DNA of 64,000 nucleotides from Ophiosphaerella korrae (taxonomy: Eukaryota; Ascomycota; Dothideomycetes; Pleosporales; Phaeosphaeriaceae), in assembly GCA_028456385.1 (NCBI GenBank), contig JALNQF010000064.1, forward strand, positions 124,001 through 188,000, written 5' to 3'. Positions 1 through 13,862 of this stretch are shown here, one piece after another. Position 1 is the first letter of the stretch. Each line of letters starts with the position of its first letter. The translations under genes were made by a program, and so were the position numbers. The notes under the pieces were generated by a model. That model searched no databases. It had not been told where the DNA came from and worked only from the letters and a program-made list of their open reading frames with translations.

Positions 1-285
1 GTACACTCCCCATAGCCATGTGACACCGCTTCAATAGGCAATTCGTGATTGGCTAGTTTGTTCGGGTAACTGCACATTAGAGCTAGAGTTTAGCGATACG
101 AGAGCAGCTCTGGAAGCCAGTGTGCTCGTACTACTCCATGCTAGTGTGCTCCGTACTACTTCATATAACCTTGTTTGCTTTACAAACGATACGCACCCAA
201 TTCTCACCTCCCAATCTTAACAAGTTTACACCAGGTGGCATTGCTTAGCCCTATCTCCTCACCTTCAAGAAACTTATTTTCATTT

Positions 286-2100
286 ATGCATATGGCAATG
301 CCAGACTCGTACGATCTGGTGATTGTTGGGTCCGGTAAGCTACCTTGGTAGTTTGTTACTACTACCTATTTGACCAAGGGTTGCATCTGTCATCCGCTAA
401 CAAATAATTCCCCAGGATGGTTTGGACTAGGTGCCGCCCGGGCGTATATTCAATCTCATCCGAACCAAAGGATTGCAATTCTGGAGTCCAACAAGACGGT
501 GGGGGGCACATGGTCGGAGGCGCGATTGTACCCAGGATTGAAGTCCAACAATATGCTTGGCAGTTATGAGTTTCCTGATTTTCCTATGACGGAGAAGAAG
601 TATGGTGTCAAACCCCTTGGACATATTCCTGGTGCTGTATTGCATCGGTATTTGACCGACTTCGCAAAGCATTATGGAATTTACGACCGGCTTCAGTTCA
701 ACTCCACTGTTGGGCTAGCAGAATCTACCGGATCCGGTTGGATACTGACAGTGACGACACCGATCGCAGAGAGAAAGGTTTACACGACTAACATCGACTC
801 CTAATATTCCCTAATATCAGGATGCTGACAGCTTTGACAGGCCCTTCTTCCACGCGAAAGACTTTTGTCAACGCGCCAACGAGTTGGAAGATGCCAAAAA
901 AGTGGTTGTTGTTGGTGGCACCAAATCAGCATATGATGTTGCTTACGCCATGGTTGAGGGCGGTGCGACAGTCGATCTCATCATCAAGCCAGACAGCACA
1001 GGTCCGGGTTGGATTGCGCCTAGGAAAGTTACCCCATTGGAGCACCGCATTGATACAATTCTTAATATCAGGGCGCTGTCGTGGTTTAGCCCTTGCCCAT
1101 GGGGTCATGAGGATGGATATGGGGTTGTGCGTCGTTTCTTACAGAAGACCACTATTGGTCGGCTACTGGTCAGGGGGTTTTGGAGCAGTAAGTTATCCCA
1201 TAATAAGAGTATTTTCTGAACCTTTTACTAATTACACGCTTTGTCCTAGTGATGGGTAATGATGTTTTACAACGCAACCAATACGACAATCACCCCGAGC
1301 TTCAAAAGCTCAAACCTTGGTTTCCCATCTTCTGGATCGGTAGTGGCTTGAGTATCTTAAATTATAACACAAGTTTCTTTGACATGGTCCGCGACGGTAA
1401 AGTACGGGTGCACATTGAGAATATTGCACGCCTCGCCCCTGGTCAGGTTGTGTTCGAGAATGGTGAGACAATAATGACAGATGCGATGATTTGTTCAACC
1501 GGATGGAAGAAAGAATCCACCATTACATTTTCTGGCTTAGACGAATTTGGCTTAGGTCTGCCCATTGATGGGAAAGCTCAGGATGCGCTCAGACTCGAGT
1601 ATGACAGGAAGGTTTTAGAACAGTTCCCAATTCTCAAGACTCAACCAACGCTGCGGTCCAAATCTAAAAAAGCAGCCGAGCCGCTTCGCTACTACCGCTT
1701 CATGGTTCCGTCAGCTCTGATAGCGAAGCGTAATTTTGCTTTTGCCGGCATGATTTCCTCGGTCAGTACCGCAATTTGTGCTAGCACACAGGGACTCTGG
1801 ATAACAGCTTTCTTCGATGATAAATTGGAACGAGAAGCAATATCTCAAGAACAGATCACGAGCGAGATTATGATGCACACGCAGTGGGGCAAGTGGCGGT
1901 ACCCTTGCGGCTATGGAACAAGTCTACCAGATTTTGTATTTGAAGGCATTCCATACGTGGATATGCTGCTCAAGGATATTGGTGTTCAAAATAGACGAAA
2001 ACTTTCGTTTATCCAAGAGTTGATTTCGCCCTACTGTCCAGAGGATTGTAACGGCGTGCTGGAAGAATATCGACAGAAACATAGATTCGGTGCGAAGTAG
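286..2100 (+). CDS. Flavin-containing monooxygenase, four exons, internally shortened
   Basis: Predicted FAD/NADPH-dependent monooxygenase that would oxygenate a small organic substrate. Exons are about 292-334, 416-777, 821-1187 and 1250-2100 (phase-consistent, 540 aa; an in-frame ATG at 286 adds two residues). The FAD-binding glycine motif reads GSGWFGLGAARAY and is split by intron 1. A second nucleotide-binding stretch VVVVGGTKSAYDVAY fits NADPH binding, and a CSTGWK motif follows in exon 4. Odd point: between exon 2 (ending near AERK) and exon 3 (starting DADSFDRPFFHAKDF) the usual segment carrying the FMO 'ATG' motif is absent, and intron 2 is only 43 nt. The gene may be a deletion derivative. 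It is the first gene of the aromatic cluster and transcribes away from the left edge. The class is secure; activity is uncertain. Confidence 0.8.
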
Positions 2101-2204
2101 GGCCGAATTTCAGATATATCAGATCATTCTCTAATACTGTTATGCTGGGCTAGTGTTTATATGCATGATGGGACAATAGAGCGGTTGCAAGTGACCAAAT
2201 CTTG

Positions 2205-4734
2205 TTACATTAAGTTATCTAACACCTGAATTGGAGTATCCAAATGTATCTCCACGTTAGGTAAGGAACAATCTGGATAGTCCATCGCATATCTATCCGA
2301 CTCCCACAACATTCGCATAATGACATCATTCTCCCCGATGAGTGCGGGATCAATAGGAACCATGTCATTCAGCACCTCCAAAGATAATTCATTAGGCCAA
2401 TCTGCAGACGAACTATCCAATACTGTAATATCAGGGCTTGGAAGCTGTGTGGTGATAATTTCTGGCTCATCGAAATCAACTGTGAGATTTGGTAAAAATA
2501 CCCGGTCGACTAGGTTGGCTCGAGACGTGCGCTCTTCACAGCGTAATCGCTCCTTGTAAGCTTTGATCGCTAGGTGAAAACTTGAAAGGATGCTGTAATA
2601 TTGCTCGGCTTGTGGACTCGAGCGTTTCAATTCCCCTAATACATGAAGTGATTTGAGGAAGGCTGTACGTCTTTCCGAGCTGTTACTGCCATCGTCTACG
2701 AGGAGTGCAAAACCCAGAACAAGACCGGTAGCGAAGATCCATGCTCTGGCTAGCTATTAATGCAATGCACCCCATCGAATGGATGTGTTTTACTTACTTT
2801 ACGATGCACATGTTGGCGACTAAGCGACCGGATCTCATAACTTGGTAACACATTTGGGCCATGAAGGTAGCTGCTTCAATGCATGCATTGGCCAAGTGAG
2901 TGATTTTGGATATTCCAGTTGAGCTATGTTTTGCAGTGCCATAGTTTTCTGGAAAGTTTCGCGACTTATTAGAGAGCTGAGGGACCACGTGCTGTATCAG
3001 GAATTGCCGTGTTACGAGGATAACACTGAAATAATAAGCCCCAGAGACATGGACGTTCCCAATAGTAACATGTCGACTATCAGGTGCTTCCCCGCTATTT
3101 GGCTGTCGCAGAACTGATGGGAAGTTCCGAGACCGTTGTTGGAGCTCCAAAACGAACCCTTCTGCTGTTTCTATGTGGAGTTCACTCTCGGCTGATTTGG
3201 CAACAGCAGCATTTAGAATCGCTGCTACTTCATAAGTTGCCCCTAGTGAAAGTGCTCTATATTCGAATTCCGGCCTTATACTACCGATTCCATCAACATA
3301 GCTGGTATGCTCTGATCGGAGTGATGGAGTACTGCTTGGCCGGCCAAGGATGGAATTGCAAACAACATCGAAAACTCGCAGACTTTTTGAGGTACGGAGT
3401 CTATTATAGTTATTTAGTTAGTTAGACTAAACTATGGCAAGCGATTAAGGTTCCATCTTCAGATACGTACCTTGCGATTCGGGCGCCAGCCGAAAGATGT
3501 TTATACTGAGCGGACATATGCAGGCCCAGTATATCAGCAGCCTTGGAAGCGACACCTAGGTACATAAAGGCAGAATTTCGGCGACAAGCTCCAAACATAT
3601 AAAATGCCATGAGAAGGAATGCTTTGATAAGCTCTAGGCTAGGATTCTCGAGCATTTTCTCCAACGCTAGCTTACGGGCATGGGAGAATAGTTCAGCCAC
3701 AGAAGTTTTATCGCCTATACTAGGGCCGGAACATTGTGCCCCGATAGCAACCATGAGAAACAGCGATGCGGTCTCCAAGTTGTTCACTTTCCTGGTAGTT
3801 GCTGACCCTGCATTAGAATTCGTAGTGTTGTAGGTCTCTAATATCTGAGATATTTCCTCATGTGAGTATAGGTCAAGAAGTCCACTCGACTGAGCTTATA
3901 TTAGTCTTTATGTAAAGAGTTTAGAAGACAAGAGGCGAGGACTTACCGCATCCAAGTAGTATTGTATGTAATTTCTTTGGCCCTCTATACTAAGCCCATC
4001 GCAGAAGGAGCTAGAAACCATCTCCGTAGTATCCGCTTCAAAGAGTCTTTGGCTTTCCTGGGCATCCGTGAAGCAAGAAGGACCAATATGGCGTTCCAGC
4101 GTTTTTTGGACGAATCGCAAGAATGATATAGCTGCTGTATTTCCGATGAAGACTGGATGAAGATGCTATTAGCTTATTTTTTCATACTGTAGCTCTTGCG
4201 CCTTCAGAGTCCTAGACCCAGGGTAGAAGCAACCAGGCGAAATCTTTTCCGCCATGATATATATCGACTAGGTAGTGAAAGGAATATGTACTAACCTTTC
4301 TCACCGCCAACGCTTGACAGCATAACGGGTGGCTGCCCCATAGCGTCACTAGATGAATCTCGAATATCATTGTCCAGTCGATCTTGTTGCACGAACGCAT
4401 TTGCATAATTGGTACCTGTGCTACCTGGAGAAATGACACCGGGGTTGTGAGCATCCCACGAAGAAATTGGGCATATTGCGATTCCGTTCGTTGTGGTCCT
4501 GTCAGAAACCGAAATCGGGAGCCCGGGTTGGGGCAATTGAGAGGAGGTTGACTGCTGCAATGGTAATGGTTGATGTCGTCTGCCTGCTGTATAATGACAG
4601 GAATTATCACGACCCTTTTGCTTGCATCCATTACATGGCTGAGTTCCGTTACAGCGTTTCTTGGATGCTTTGCATAGGTCGCATGCGCGCACCACCCGTT
4701 GTCGGTCCTGTGGCTTTACTGGCCGACGAGGCAT
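2205..4734 (-). CDS. Zn2Cys6 fungal-specific transcription factor, probable cluster regulator
   Basis: Predicted nuclear DNA-binding regulator. The start is ATG at 4734. The first exon (to about 4296) encodes a complete Zn2Cys6 cluster, CX2CX6CX5CX2CX8C, beginning at ACDLCKASKKRC and followed by a proline/glutamine-rich linker. Downstream exons carry the fungal-specific transcription factor middle homology region, including helices around LGLHMSAQYKHLSAG (near 3.5 kb) and a CNSILGRPSSTPS segment (near 3.34 kb). The last exon ends at TAA 2205-2207. Introns are visible near 4.27-4.29, 3.8-3.9, 3.41-3.47 and 2.75-2.80 kb. The join between about 4.21 and 4.16 kb could not be placed: the frame runs into TAG and no good donor is evident. 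Its position among aromatic-metabolism genes suggests it regulates them. Confidence 0.85.
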
Positions 4735-5401
4735 CGTGAGCCTAGTGTAACCGAGACCTTTCAGAACATCATGTGATCGAGGTATCGAAACCGCTTTTAT
4801 TATTGTGGATCCAGAGAATGTGGAAGTCGCTAAATGCACGATTGAATCGGAGTTGCAGATATTGTTCAAGGAGCAGGAGCCGCCATTACCTTATTATGTT
4901 CCGACATAGGTAATCAATAGATAAGGTCGGTTTGGCGGGGATAGCTGAGAGCGATAAAGTCAAACTCTTGATCCCTGCATGCCCCGCAAATAAATGTCGG
5001 AAAGCTTACCTAGTGCGACAGTTTTACAAGCTGCGGTGCACCATCCGATGATCAGCGGCCAAGAACCATCGGATGCGAGTGAAAATGCTCGCCGATCATT
5101 GGCAGCCTGCAGACCGGGCTTGCACTTGGCTTGGAAGCTACGAAGCTAGGCACACCAGGAACAAGCAGCAGACACGTCAAGGCATAGTTGCCCTGATCAC
5201 AATAAATCGCTGATTGGTTACGCTAACATCTGGCTACTCGGTCCCATGGGTCTTGAGATTCTCGTTATCATAGAATAGGCCCGTTTTTCCGTGGAAGCTA
5301 CGAAGGTTTTATCCACAAATGGCCGTTTCGTCAAAATTCGAAGCAGTAGGCATGATTTCGTGCACCTGCCCACAGATATTGGAATAATGGTATTGATCTG
5401 T
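4735..5401. other. Intergenic region between regulator and decarboxylase
   Basis: About 670 bp holding the promoter side of the regulator and the 3' side of the decarboxylase gene. Apart from the short inverted repeat at 5042-5075 no gene, RNA or mobile element was recognised. Confidence 0.6.
5042..5075. promoter_or_regulatory. 9-bp perfect inverted repeat upstream of the Zn2Cys6 gene
   Basis: CATCCGATG at 5042-5050 is repeated as its reverse complement CATCGGATG at 5067-5075. It lies about 310-340 bp upstream of the regulator start codon. The arms contain CCG and CGG triplets, the half-sites typical of Zn2Cys6 proteins. A role as an autoregulatory site is inference only. Confidence 0.3.
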
Positions 5402-7655
<2,254 letters not shown>

Positions 7656-9502
7656 TCAACGAGAGGTTTTGTGAATATCTTCTTCGGGGCCGAAATCCCA
7701 AGATGGCAGATCCGATCCGTTTGGTCGACTTGCCCTGTGGAAGCCTATCGTTAAGCCCTCAATATCAACAACAGGACAAACAGCCTGAACATCAGCTTTG
7801 TATTTTGCAGAGTACCAGTGATCAGTCAGATCCGGATTGGCAAAGAACTCCGGAAACTGTTTTCGCATTTGGTGCAGTGCAACACCGCTGATCTGGTCCA
7901 CGCTGTTGCCGTGGCGCAACGCTAAGAACTTTGGCCCCATCAACCTCTTTAGTTGTTCTTGAACTTCCTCCGAATACAGTCCGGCCCGAAAGAGCAACAG
8001 GTCGTACCGTAGAAGAGACACTTTGCCGTGCCACGAGCCGCCTCGCGTTGTGCGATGTAGAAGCCCAATTAAAGCTGTGATAGCACCCATACAACCAGTG
8101 CCATAGTCTGAAATGGGAAAGGGCGGTACGATCGGCTCTGATAGACCCATGAATTTTCCTTGTTCCCAAGCCACGCCTGAGACCTCGATAGCAATAATTA
8201 ATACTGTAAGCTCAAATTGGTATGGATGATGCAGAACTTACACAATCGGCAATTTGTTGCCATCCAGGTCGGTGCGCCCATTCTCCATGATAGCCGAAGC
8301 AATTTTCGTTGACGTATACAATGCCTTTACCTCGTTTTATAGCCATCTCAGAAAGGGCTTTGGGTCCATATCCGAGCCGATCAAACGTTCCCGGCCGGTA
8401 ACCATCGACAATGATGTAGACATCTTCGAGAAGTGCCTCGAATTTAATTTTACCTTCTGGTGTCTTGATATCTAGATCCGCTGCATGTTTTCCCATGTTG
8501 CCATCAACCTGAAAGAAGGCACGTCACTTAAGTTGGGGCTGGTAACTTTGAGCACAGTAGCCCCATACTCGGCCAAGATACGCGTAATTGTTGGGCCGGC
8601 AATGATACGGCACAGCTCAAGCACTTTGATTCCAGCAAGTGGTGGATTATCACCACTTGACGGAAGTTGACATGGTGGTGTGCATGTTTCCAAAGCCGAG
8701 ACGCTCCAAGGATCGGCCTTTGCGGCGACTTTCCCCTAGACACGCTTTATGAGCATAGATTTCGTAACTAAAATAGAGAAATGCTACGTACGTGTGGTGT
8801 GTTAAGGAAGTCCTGATGCTTTAAGACGGGTACTCCAGCCTGCCTATTTGCAGCATTCATATCTTCAAGCTCTTGAACACTGAATTGTCTGACGGCAGCT
8901 TCTATTGTATTAGATATATCGTCATGAGTCACTAGATCTGGCCTGAATGGCGGAAGACCGATCATAGCGAGCGTTGCTGATGCCTCTAGAGAACCATGTA
9001 TATGGTAGTATTCTCCTTTATTCTTCGTTTCGTACAAGTTGGCTGACATTCGTCGGTAGGGATCAGATTGCGCTCGAAGCAGATCCGTATCTTTGGAAAA
9101 TTAGTTAATCTGAAATTGAAAGATGAATATATGCACACCCTTGAGAAAGCCTTTGACGCCAATATCAAGCTTACCCATACCCCCAACAGTAGCGAGATAA
9201 GCCTGGAACAAGAACGCAGTAGTCTTTTCCAAATCAATTATCACGGATCTATGCGATTCAAAGCCGCATTTGAGGTCATGCAATGCTGCAACAGTAGCAC
9301 CTTCAAAGGCTTTGAGGGCAGCAGTCGCCTCCGTTTCCTTGAAGGGAATAGGGAAATAAGGGAAATCGCGCCTTGCAATAAAAGTGGCATTATTGACTTT
9401 GCCGCGGACTGAGGCTGGAAGTGCATCATTGTCCACTTGAAACGAGCTCAGTAGCAGATCTAAGATCTTCTTGCACTCCTCGGTTGACTTGTAGCGTGCC
9501 AT
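7656..9502 (-). pseudogene. Class III CoA-transferase (CaiB/BaiF), one-base deletion in exon 3
   Basis: Family III CoA-transferases move CoA between carboxylic acids; this one would activate an acid in the neighbouring aromatic pathway. Exons are 9139-9502, 8792-9090, 8242-8735 and 7656-8183. Recognisable blocks are KNKGEYYHIHGSLEA (exon 2), ELCRIIAGPTITRILAEYGA (exon 3), VNENCFGYHGEW with RPGWQQIADC (end of exon 3), and SDYGTGCMGA (last exon). Exon 3 enters and leaves at phase 0 but is 494 nt, one short of a multiple of three. The frame changes near 8520, where the family sequence reads on as FFQVDGN after SDVP. This is either a true frameshift or a base missed in sequencing. Without the missing base the protein would stop early in the second domain; with it, length would be about 561 aa. 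Confidence 0.75.
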
Positions 9503-10445
9503 GAGAAATTTCTGCGCTTGTGTTAGCAGATATCTTGTTTATTAGATGCTCGTGTTCTTTTCACTTTATCTCCGTTGTGTAAATAGTACCAAAAGCCTCG
9601 TGGTTTTGAGACAACTGAAGCTGATAGTTTGCAAAGAGATACTGTCCAAGAGGCGCAAACTGTAGGCGAGCGCGTCGGCTAATGCACAGCGGTCTGGGGT
9701 AGCGGAACGCCGCTGGTCGAGCTCCGAGAATTACCTAGGTACTCCCAGGTAGCTTAGAATGGGGACGAAGCGATACCCCTCCTTTTGATAAGCGAGATGT
9801 TATTCCCAATCTACCTAATAAGTCTAAGCCTGCTCTAGAATGGTAGATGTTGATCCTCTAATTCGGACCTAAATCAATTGCCTTATAACTCTCCGCGGGC
9901 AGAAACCTAAATTATTGAAAGCTATTATATATATATATACGCATTCTACTTGCGAATTAAGAATTTGGGAGGTTGATTACTTATGTGAATGACTTTGTAA
10001 GTGACACTAGCTTGACAAGTTATCGGTTGATAACACGTCAAAAGTAGTCCCAATTGGCCGTTAATAGTCAATCTTATAAAGCTTCAATTATCCTGAAATC
10101 GTGAATCTATTGTAAATAAGTAGTACTATCCATTTATATACCATCCCGTGTAGGCTTGACAACCAATCTCATAATCAAATTCCAGTGTACCTTGTTCATC
10201 AACTAGGTAATGATAGCTTACTGTTTTGATTACCTCGAACGAGCGTAATGTCAGCGCTGAAGAATCAAAATGCCGAGAAGCATGCCTGAAAATTGAGAAG
10301 CTACTTCCATATATTCTGTGGCTGAGAATGGTATAGAAATTGAGCTTCCTAGGGAGATCATAATCCTGACCTGCTGCCAGAGCACAACTGGTGTGAATTG
10401 AAGAGGGTTGAAATGGGATATTGTTATATTTTGTACAAGAAACTC
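9503..10445. other. Intergenic, no gene recognised
   Basis: AT-rich spacer of about 0.94 kb between the CoA-transferase start and the 3' end of the FAD monooxygenase. A short TA run lies near 9928-9940. No coding family or repeat was recognised. Confidence 0.6.
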
Positions 10446-11982
10446 TTAGAATACTACAGATTTATCAATGGTAATTCCGTTCGATAGCTTGAGCCCAAAG
10501 GGTAAGCCTTTAACGTATTTGTCGGTATAAGGTAGACCACGTCTTTCAGCAAAGACCTGGTCAATGTCCTTATACATGTCATAACCGTTCATCTCTTCGA
10601 TTGTCAACTTGCCTGCTTCGTCCTCGACATTGTAGTTGGACAATGATGTATTACTGGAAAATCCTAAGGCGATTTGTGTTAGCTACAGCAACCACGCGTT
10701 TTATTAGAACTTTGAGCTCACCAATTCGTTCATTGATATTATAAGCCGCTTTGGCGGCGGAAGCCTGAACCTTTGTAGCACGAGGCAAGCGAATCTTTTC
10801 GTAGACTGCGAGTGCCTCGTCTATATCGCCAGTGAAGTAATTCTTACTGAAGAGAATGCCTAGAGCAGCCGCATCTTCAATTGCCATGCAAGCACCCTGG
10901 CTTTGATGAGGCATCATCTACCACCTCTAATTAGCGAAAGGCAAAGAATACAGGGTTCATGGGGAAATCTCTTACCGGGTGGCCAGCATCACCGAGAAGT
11001 GCAACGGTATTTTTGACAAGATATGGATAGGGTTGATGCACCCAGAGTCGCCAGGGCTGTATTTCAATACCGATTGCAAGGTGAGCTTTTACTTGAGCAT
11101 CGAGCTCAGGAAATGGTGCGAGAAGTTCCTCAACAGACAGGTCGGCACCGCCCCAAGTGTGGTTTGCGTAATCACCCACGGAACGTGGGAAAAAACAGTA
11201 GTATGAGAGAAGATTGCCGCCATTACATGGGGAGAGTACAATCTTGTCCCACTTGCCTTCCTGGCCACCCCAATATTCCAGGGCACTGTTGAGTGAGTAG
11301 TCTTTGAGGCCTAGTTTTCTTACATCTTTCGTCAAAACGTTGGCGTGTAGACAGCTAGATTCAGCAGGCCTTTTGTCTGGGTTCAACCCAATAATCTTTC
11401 TCGTTACAGAGCCAATGCCATCGGCTCCAACAATTAGATTGTGTTGAGCTTTTGTACCATTCGTGAAACGGATAGAACCCGTCTCGATATCTATGCTCTC
11501 ACACTACAAGTTATAGTTAATATGGTGTGGGTATGTGGTGAAATTGGGTTGACTCTTACGGAGTGGTTTACTAATAGTTTTGCCGGAGTTCCAGCTCCTT
11601 CTTCCTGTAAAGCACATTCCAGGAGCATCTTGTGCATATATTGTCGATGAAACATATTATAGACAAATCCCCATCGTTCCTCATAGTCATCGAGGTCGTA
11701 TACGCTAACCGGTTCGCCAGTCTTCCAGTCCCGATTTATGAGCTTTTTGAGAACAACCGGATCGCCCTGCTCTACATCAACTCCCCATTCATGCAACCAG
11801 CGGGTGCCATTCGCAGCGCATGATACTGATGCTCCAGCCTCTCCAGCGAAATCGTTACGTTCGTAGATAGTGACTTCATGGCCTGCTCGACGCAGCGCAA
11901 TGGCGGTTGACATCCCGCCGATGCCGCCTCCAATGACACCTACAGTTAACCGCCTCCAGCCGCAATGGCTAATAGAACCCAT
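10446..11982 (-). CDS. FAD-dependent monooxygenase, salicylate hydroxylase-like
   Basis: Predicted flavoprotein aromatic hydroxylase using FAD and NAD(P)H. Start is ATG 11982 (MGSISHCGWRR). The Rossmann motif GVIGGGIGGMSTAIALRRAG and the following acidic strand end are near residues 15-40. A central GADGIG motif is near 11.42 kb. The FAD ribityl-binding motif reads GDAGHP, with MMPHQSQGACMAIEDA after an intron, matching the usual GDAAHP-M-P-QGQG-A-AIEDA arrangement. Three introns are visible near 11.54, 10.95 and 10.69 kb, all with GT-AG ends. It lies between the decarboxylase/CoA-transferase pair and the chloroperoxidase. With the decarboxylase it could form a hydroxylate-then-decarboxylate step on salicylate-type acids. 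The exact substrate cannot be read from sequence. Confidence 0.88.
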
Positions 11983-13415
11983 CTTGTGGTAGTGGTGCTA
12001 GGTTGACTGAAGACCAAAGTATCGAGTTGAAGGTGTCGCAGGCACAGTCTGAGATAGTCAGGCGATCACTTTAACCTGTGAGGAACGATGACGGTGTTTA
12101 TCGTCTCCTGGTCATATTAACTACAGATAGTGTGGAACTTTGCCGCAGAAGGACATAGCGTTAGCTAGGCGGCAAGGCTTCAACGGGTTGGATGCGCATC
12201 GGTTTTGCGGAAGTGGGCAGTAAGCAATAGCCGTGCCTTATCAAGGAGCATTCCAATAGGATAGATTTGAACCTTGTGATATCATTATGCGCCGCATGCT
12301 TGTGGCATCCGAAGATAGTCGGATACAAGGTACTTAGCCGTGGTGCGTTAGCCGATCAACCTTTTCATGTGCTCCCATATTGGTCAGATCTCGCATACAC
12401 CTTGATGATCTAACTATAGTAGTTTTCTCTAATACCAAATAATAGTACCGGGAAGTAATAGCTCCTGGTGTTATTATTCTAGAGTTGAAAGCCTGGGCTA
12501 CTAAGTTTCGCGAGATTAAAGCATTCTTGAGGAGCGGTACAGTATGTTGAATAATGATGCATATGTTTATGAAAAGTCACTACGTTTTAGTCATTGGATA
12601 GCTGTAGTAGGAATTACCAGTACGTATCGATGTGGAACTCGGAAAATATTCTTATCGAATGCCTACCGACAGATCCCTGTGTCATGAAATTTTAGATCTG
12701 CGGGACTCTTGGCTAACTGACCAGCATCACGGTCGTAATTAGTTACTGCTAAGAAAGAAAAAACCTACGTTAATATCAATTGATGCTATCTTTATTAACT
12801 CTGGCCACAAAAAGGACAATACTCCTAGTACAGGTTATCGAATTCAAGATCTGTTTAACTTAGTATTTTCTTTGTTATCAAGTAATAGAGCGTCTTACCC
12901 ACCTCTCTTTTCTTAGGAGACGAGAAATAACGAGTGGCATTTTCCCATTTAGAACACCTATGTATAGACTGCCAAAAGATGTCAGATTTATTGAGCAGTT
13001 AATACGGAGATATAAGAGCCAATCTTGCGGTATAATCAACTTCGTGGCGGAGCAATAACACATACTTTTCGGCCGTGTGACTTAAAGAATTATTTACCAG
13101 TCATCAGACATCCTGTGTTTCAGCAGGTTACGGCTGAGGTCCTTCATCAGCTTACCATTTTGCTTGGCAATCACGTCGAATACGAGATCACTGTAAGCAG
13201 ATCGCTGACCACCATCACTACATCTTGTAAGGTTGAATTGACTAGGCAGCAATGATACACAAAGGCCTTATATGCTACTTACTTGGCGGGGCATCTTGTT
13301 ATCGCAAAGGTCGCCCCAAAATAGCTTACATCGCTACCTTGAGTCAGTTGATGTTTTACGCATCCATGCAGGATGCTCTACTATTACATACAATAGTCTC
13401 CTCTATTCTAGTCGA
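11983..13415. other. Intergenic, no gene recognised
   Basis: About 1.4 kb upstream of the FAD monooxygenase. AT-rich sequence with only short chance frames; it must contain the monooxygenase promoter. No repeat copy seen elsewhere in the window matches it. Confidence 0.55.
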
Positions 13416-13733
13416 TCATAAATTTACAGTTTTGTAGTATGTGTATGCAGGCTGGCCAAATATAATGCACAATTTCTCATACTCGGCTCGTGTCCCGTTC
13501 ACCAACACCACAGCGTCGTATAGGTCGAAAGAGGTATTTTTAGAACTATTAACCAGAGCCAACACAAAGTGAAAATCCTCTATTGTGTGGCGGATCAAAT
13601 GAAGATGTATGACGAGGGTCTTTCCGGATTGGCTAAAGGCATGACCCAGTATCACGTAACGCTCGTATCGAAACCCCAAAACCCATACGTGGGGATGGCT
13701 GAACTCAGGTTCGCCCGGTCTTAGAGATGACAT
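13416..13733 (-). CDS. Small hypothetical protein, 105 aa
   Basis: Uninterrupted frame from ATG 13733 to a stop at 13416. The predicted protein is rich in His, Phe, Tyr and Val, with no signal peptide, membrane segment or motif I recognise. It is divergent from the chloroperoxidase gene and ends in a low-complexity AT-rich stretch. Its length and balanced composition are somewhat better than chance for this AT-rich spacer. It could equally be a fragment of a decayed gene or a chance frame in the chloroperoxidase promoter region. Confidence 0.3.
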   Translation of the reverse strand: MSSLRPGEPEFSHPHVWVLGFRYERYVILGHAFSQSGKTLVIHLHLIRHTIEDFHFVLALVNSSKNTSFDLYDAVVLVNGTRAEYEKLCIIFGQPAYTYYKTVNL

Positions 13734-13783
13734 ACTACGTCATCTGGCTACCTTAACCTTTAGGTAAGCAAGTAGGGGAAGGG

Positions 13784-13791
13784 TATATAAA
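13784..13791 (+). promoter_or_regulatory. TATA-like box of the chloroperoxidase gene
   Basis: TATATAAA occurs 72-79 bp upstream of the chosen start codon at 13863, a usual distance for a fungal core promoter with a short 5' leader. Confidence 0.5.
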
Positions 13792-13862
13792 GCTTTGCTT
13801 CCAACAGCACTTAGAAACTAAACTCAAATCTTCCTATATTAACACTACTTGTATTGTTCATC

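Noticed and set aside
427..672. Reverse-strand open frame of 81 aa inside the flavin monooxygenase
   Set aside because: Shadow of the forward coding sequence, no motif.
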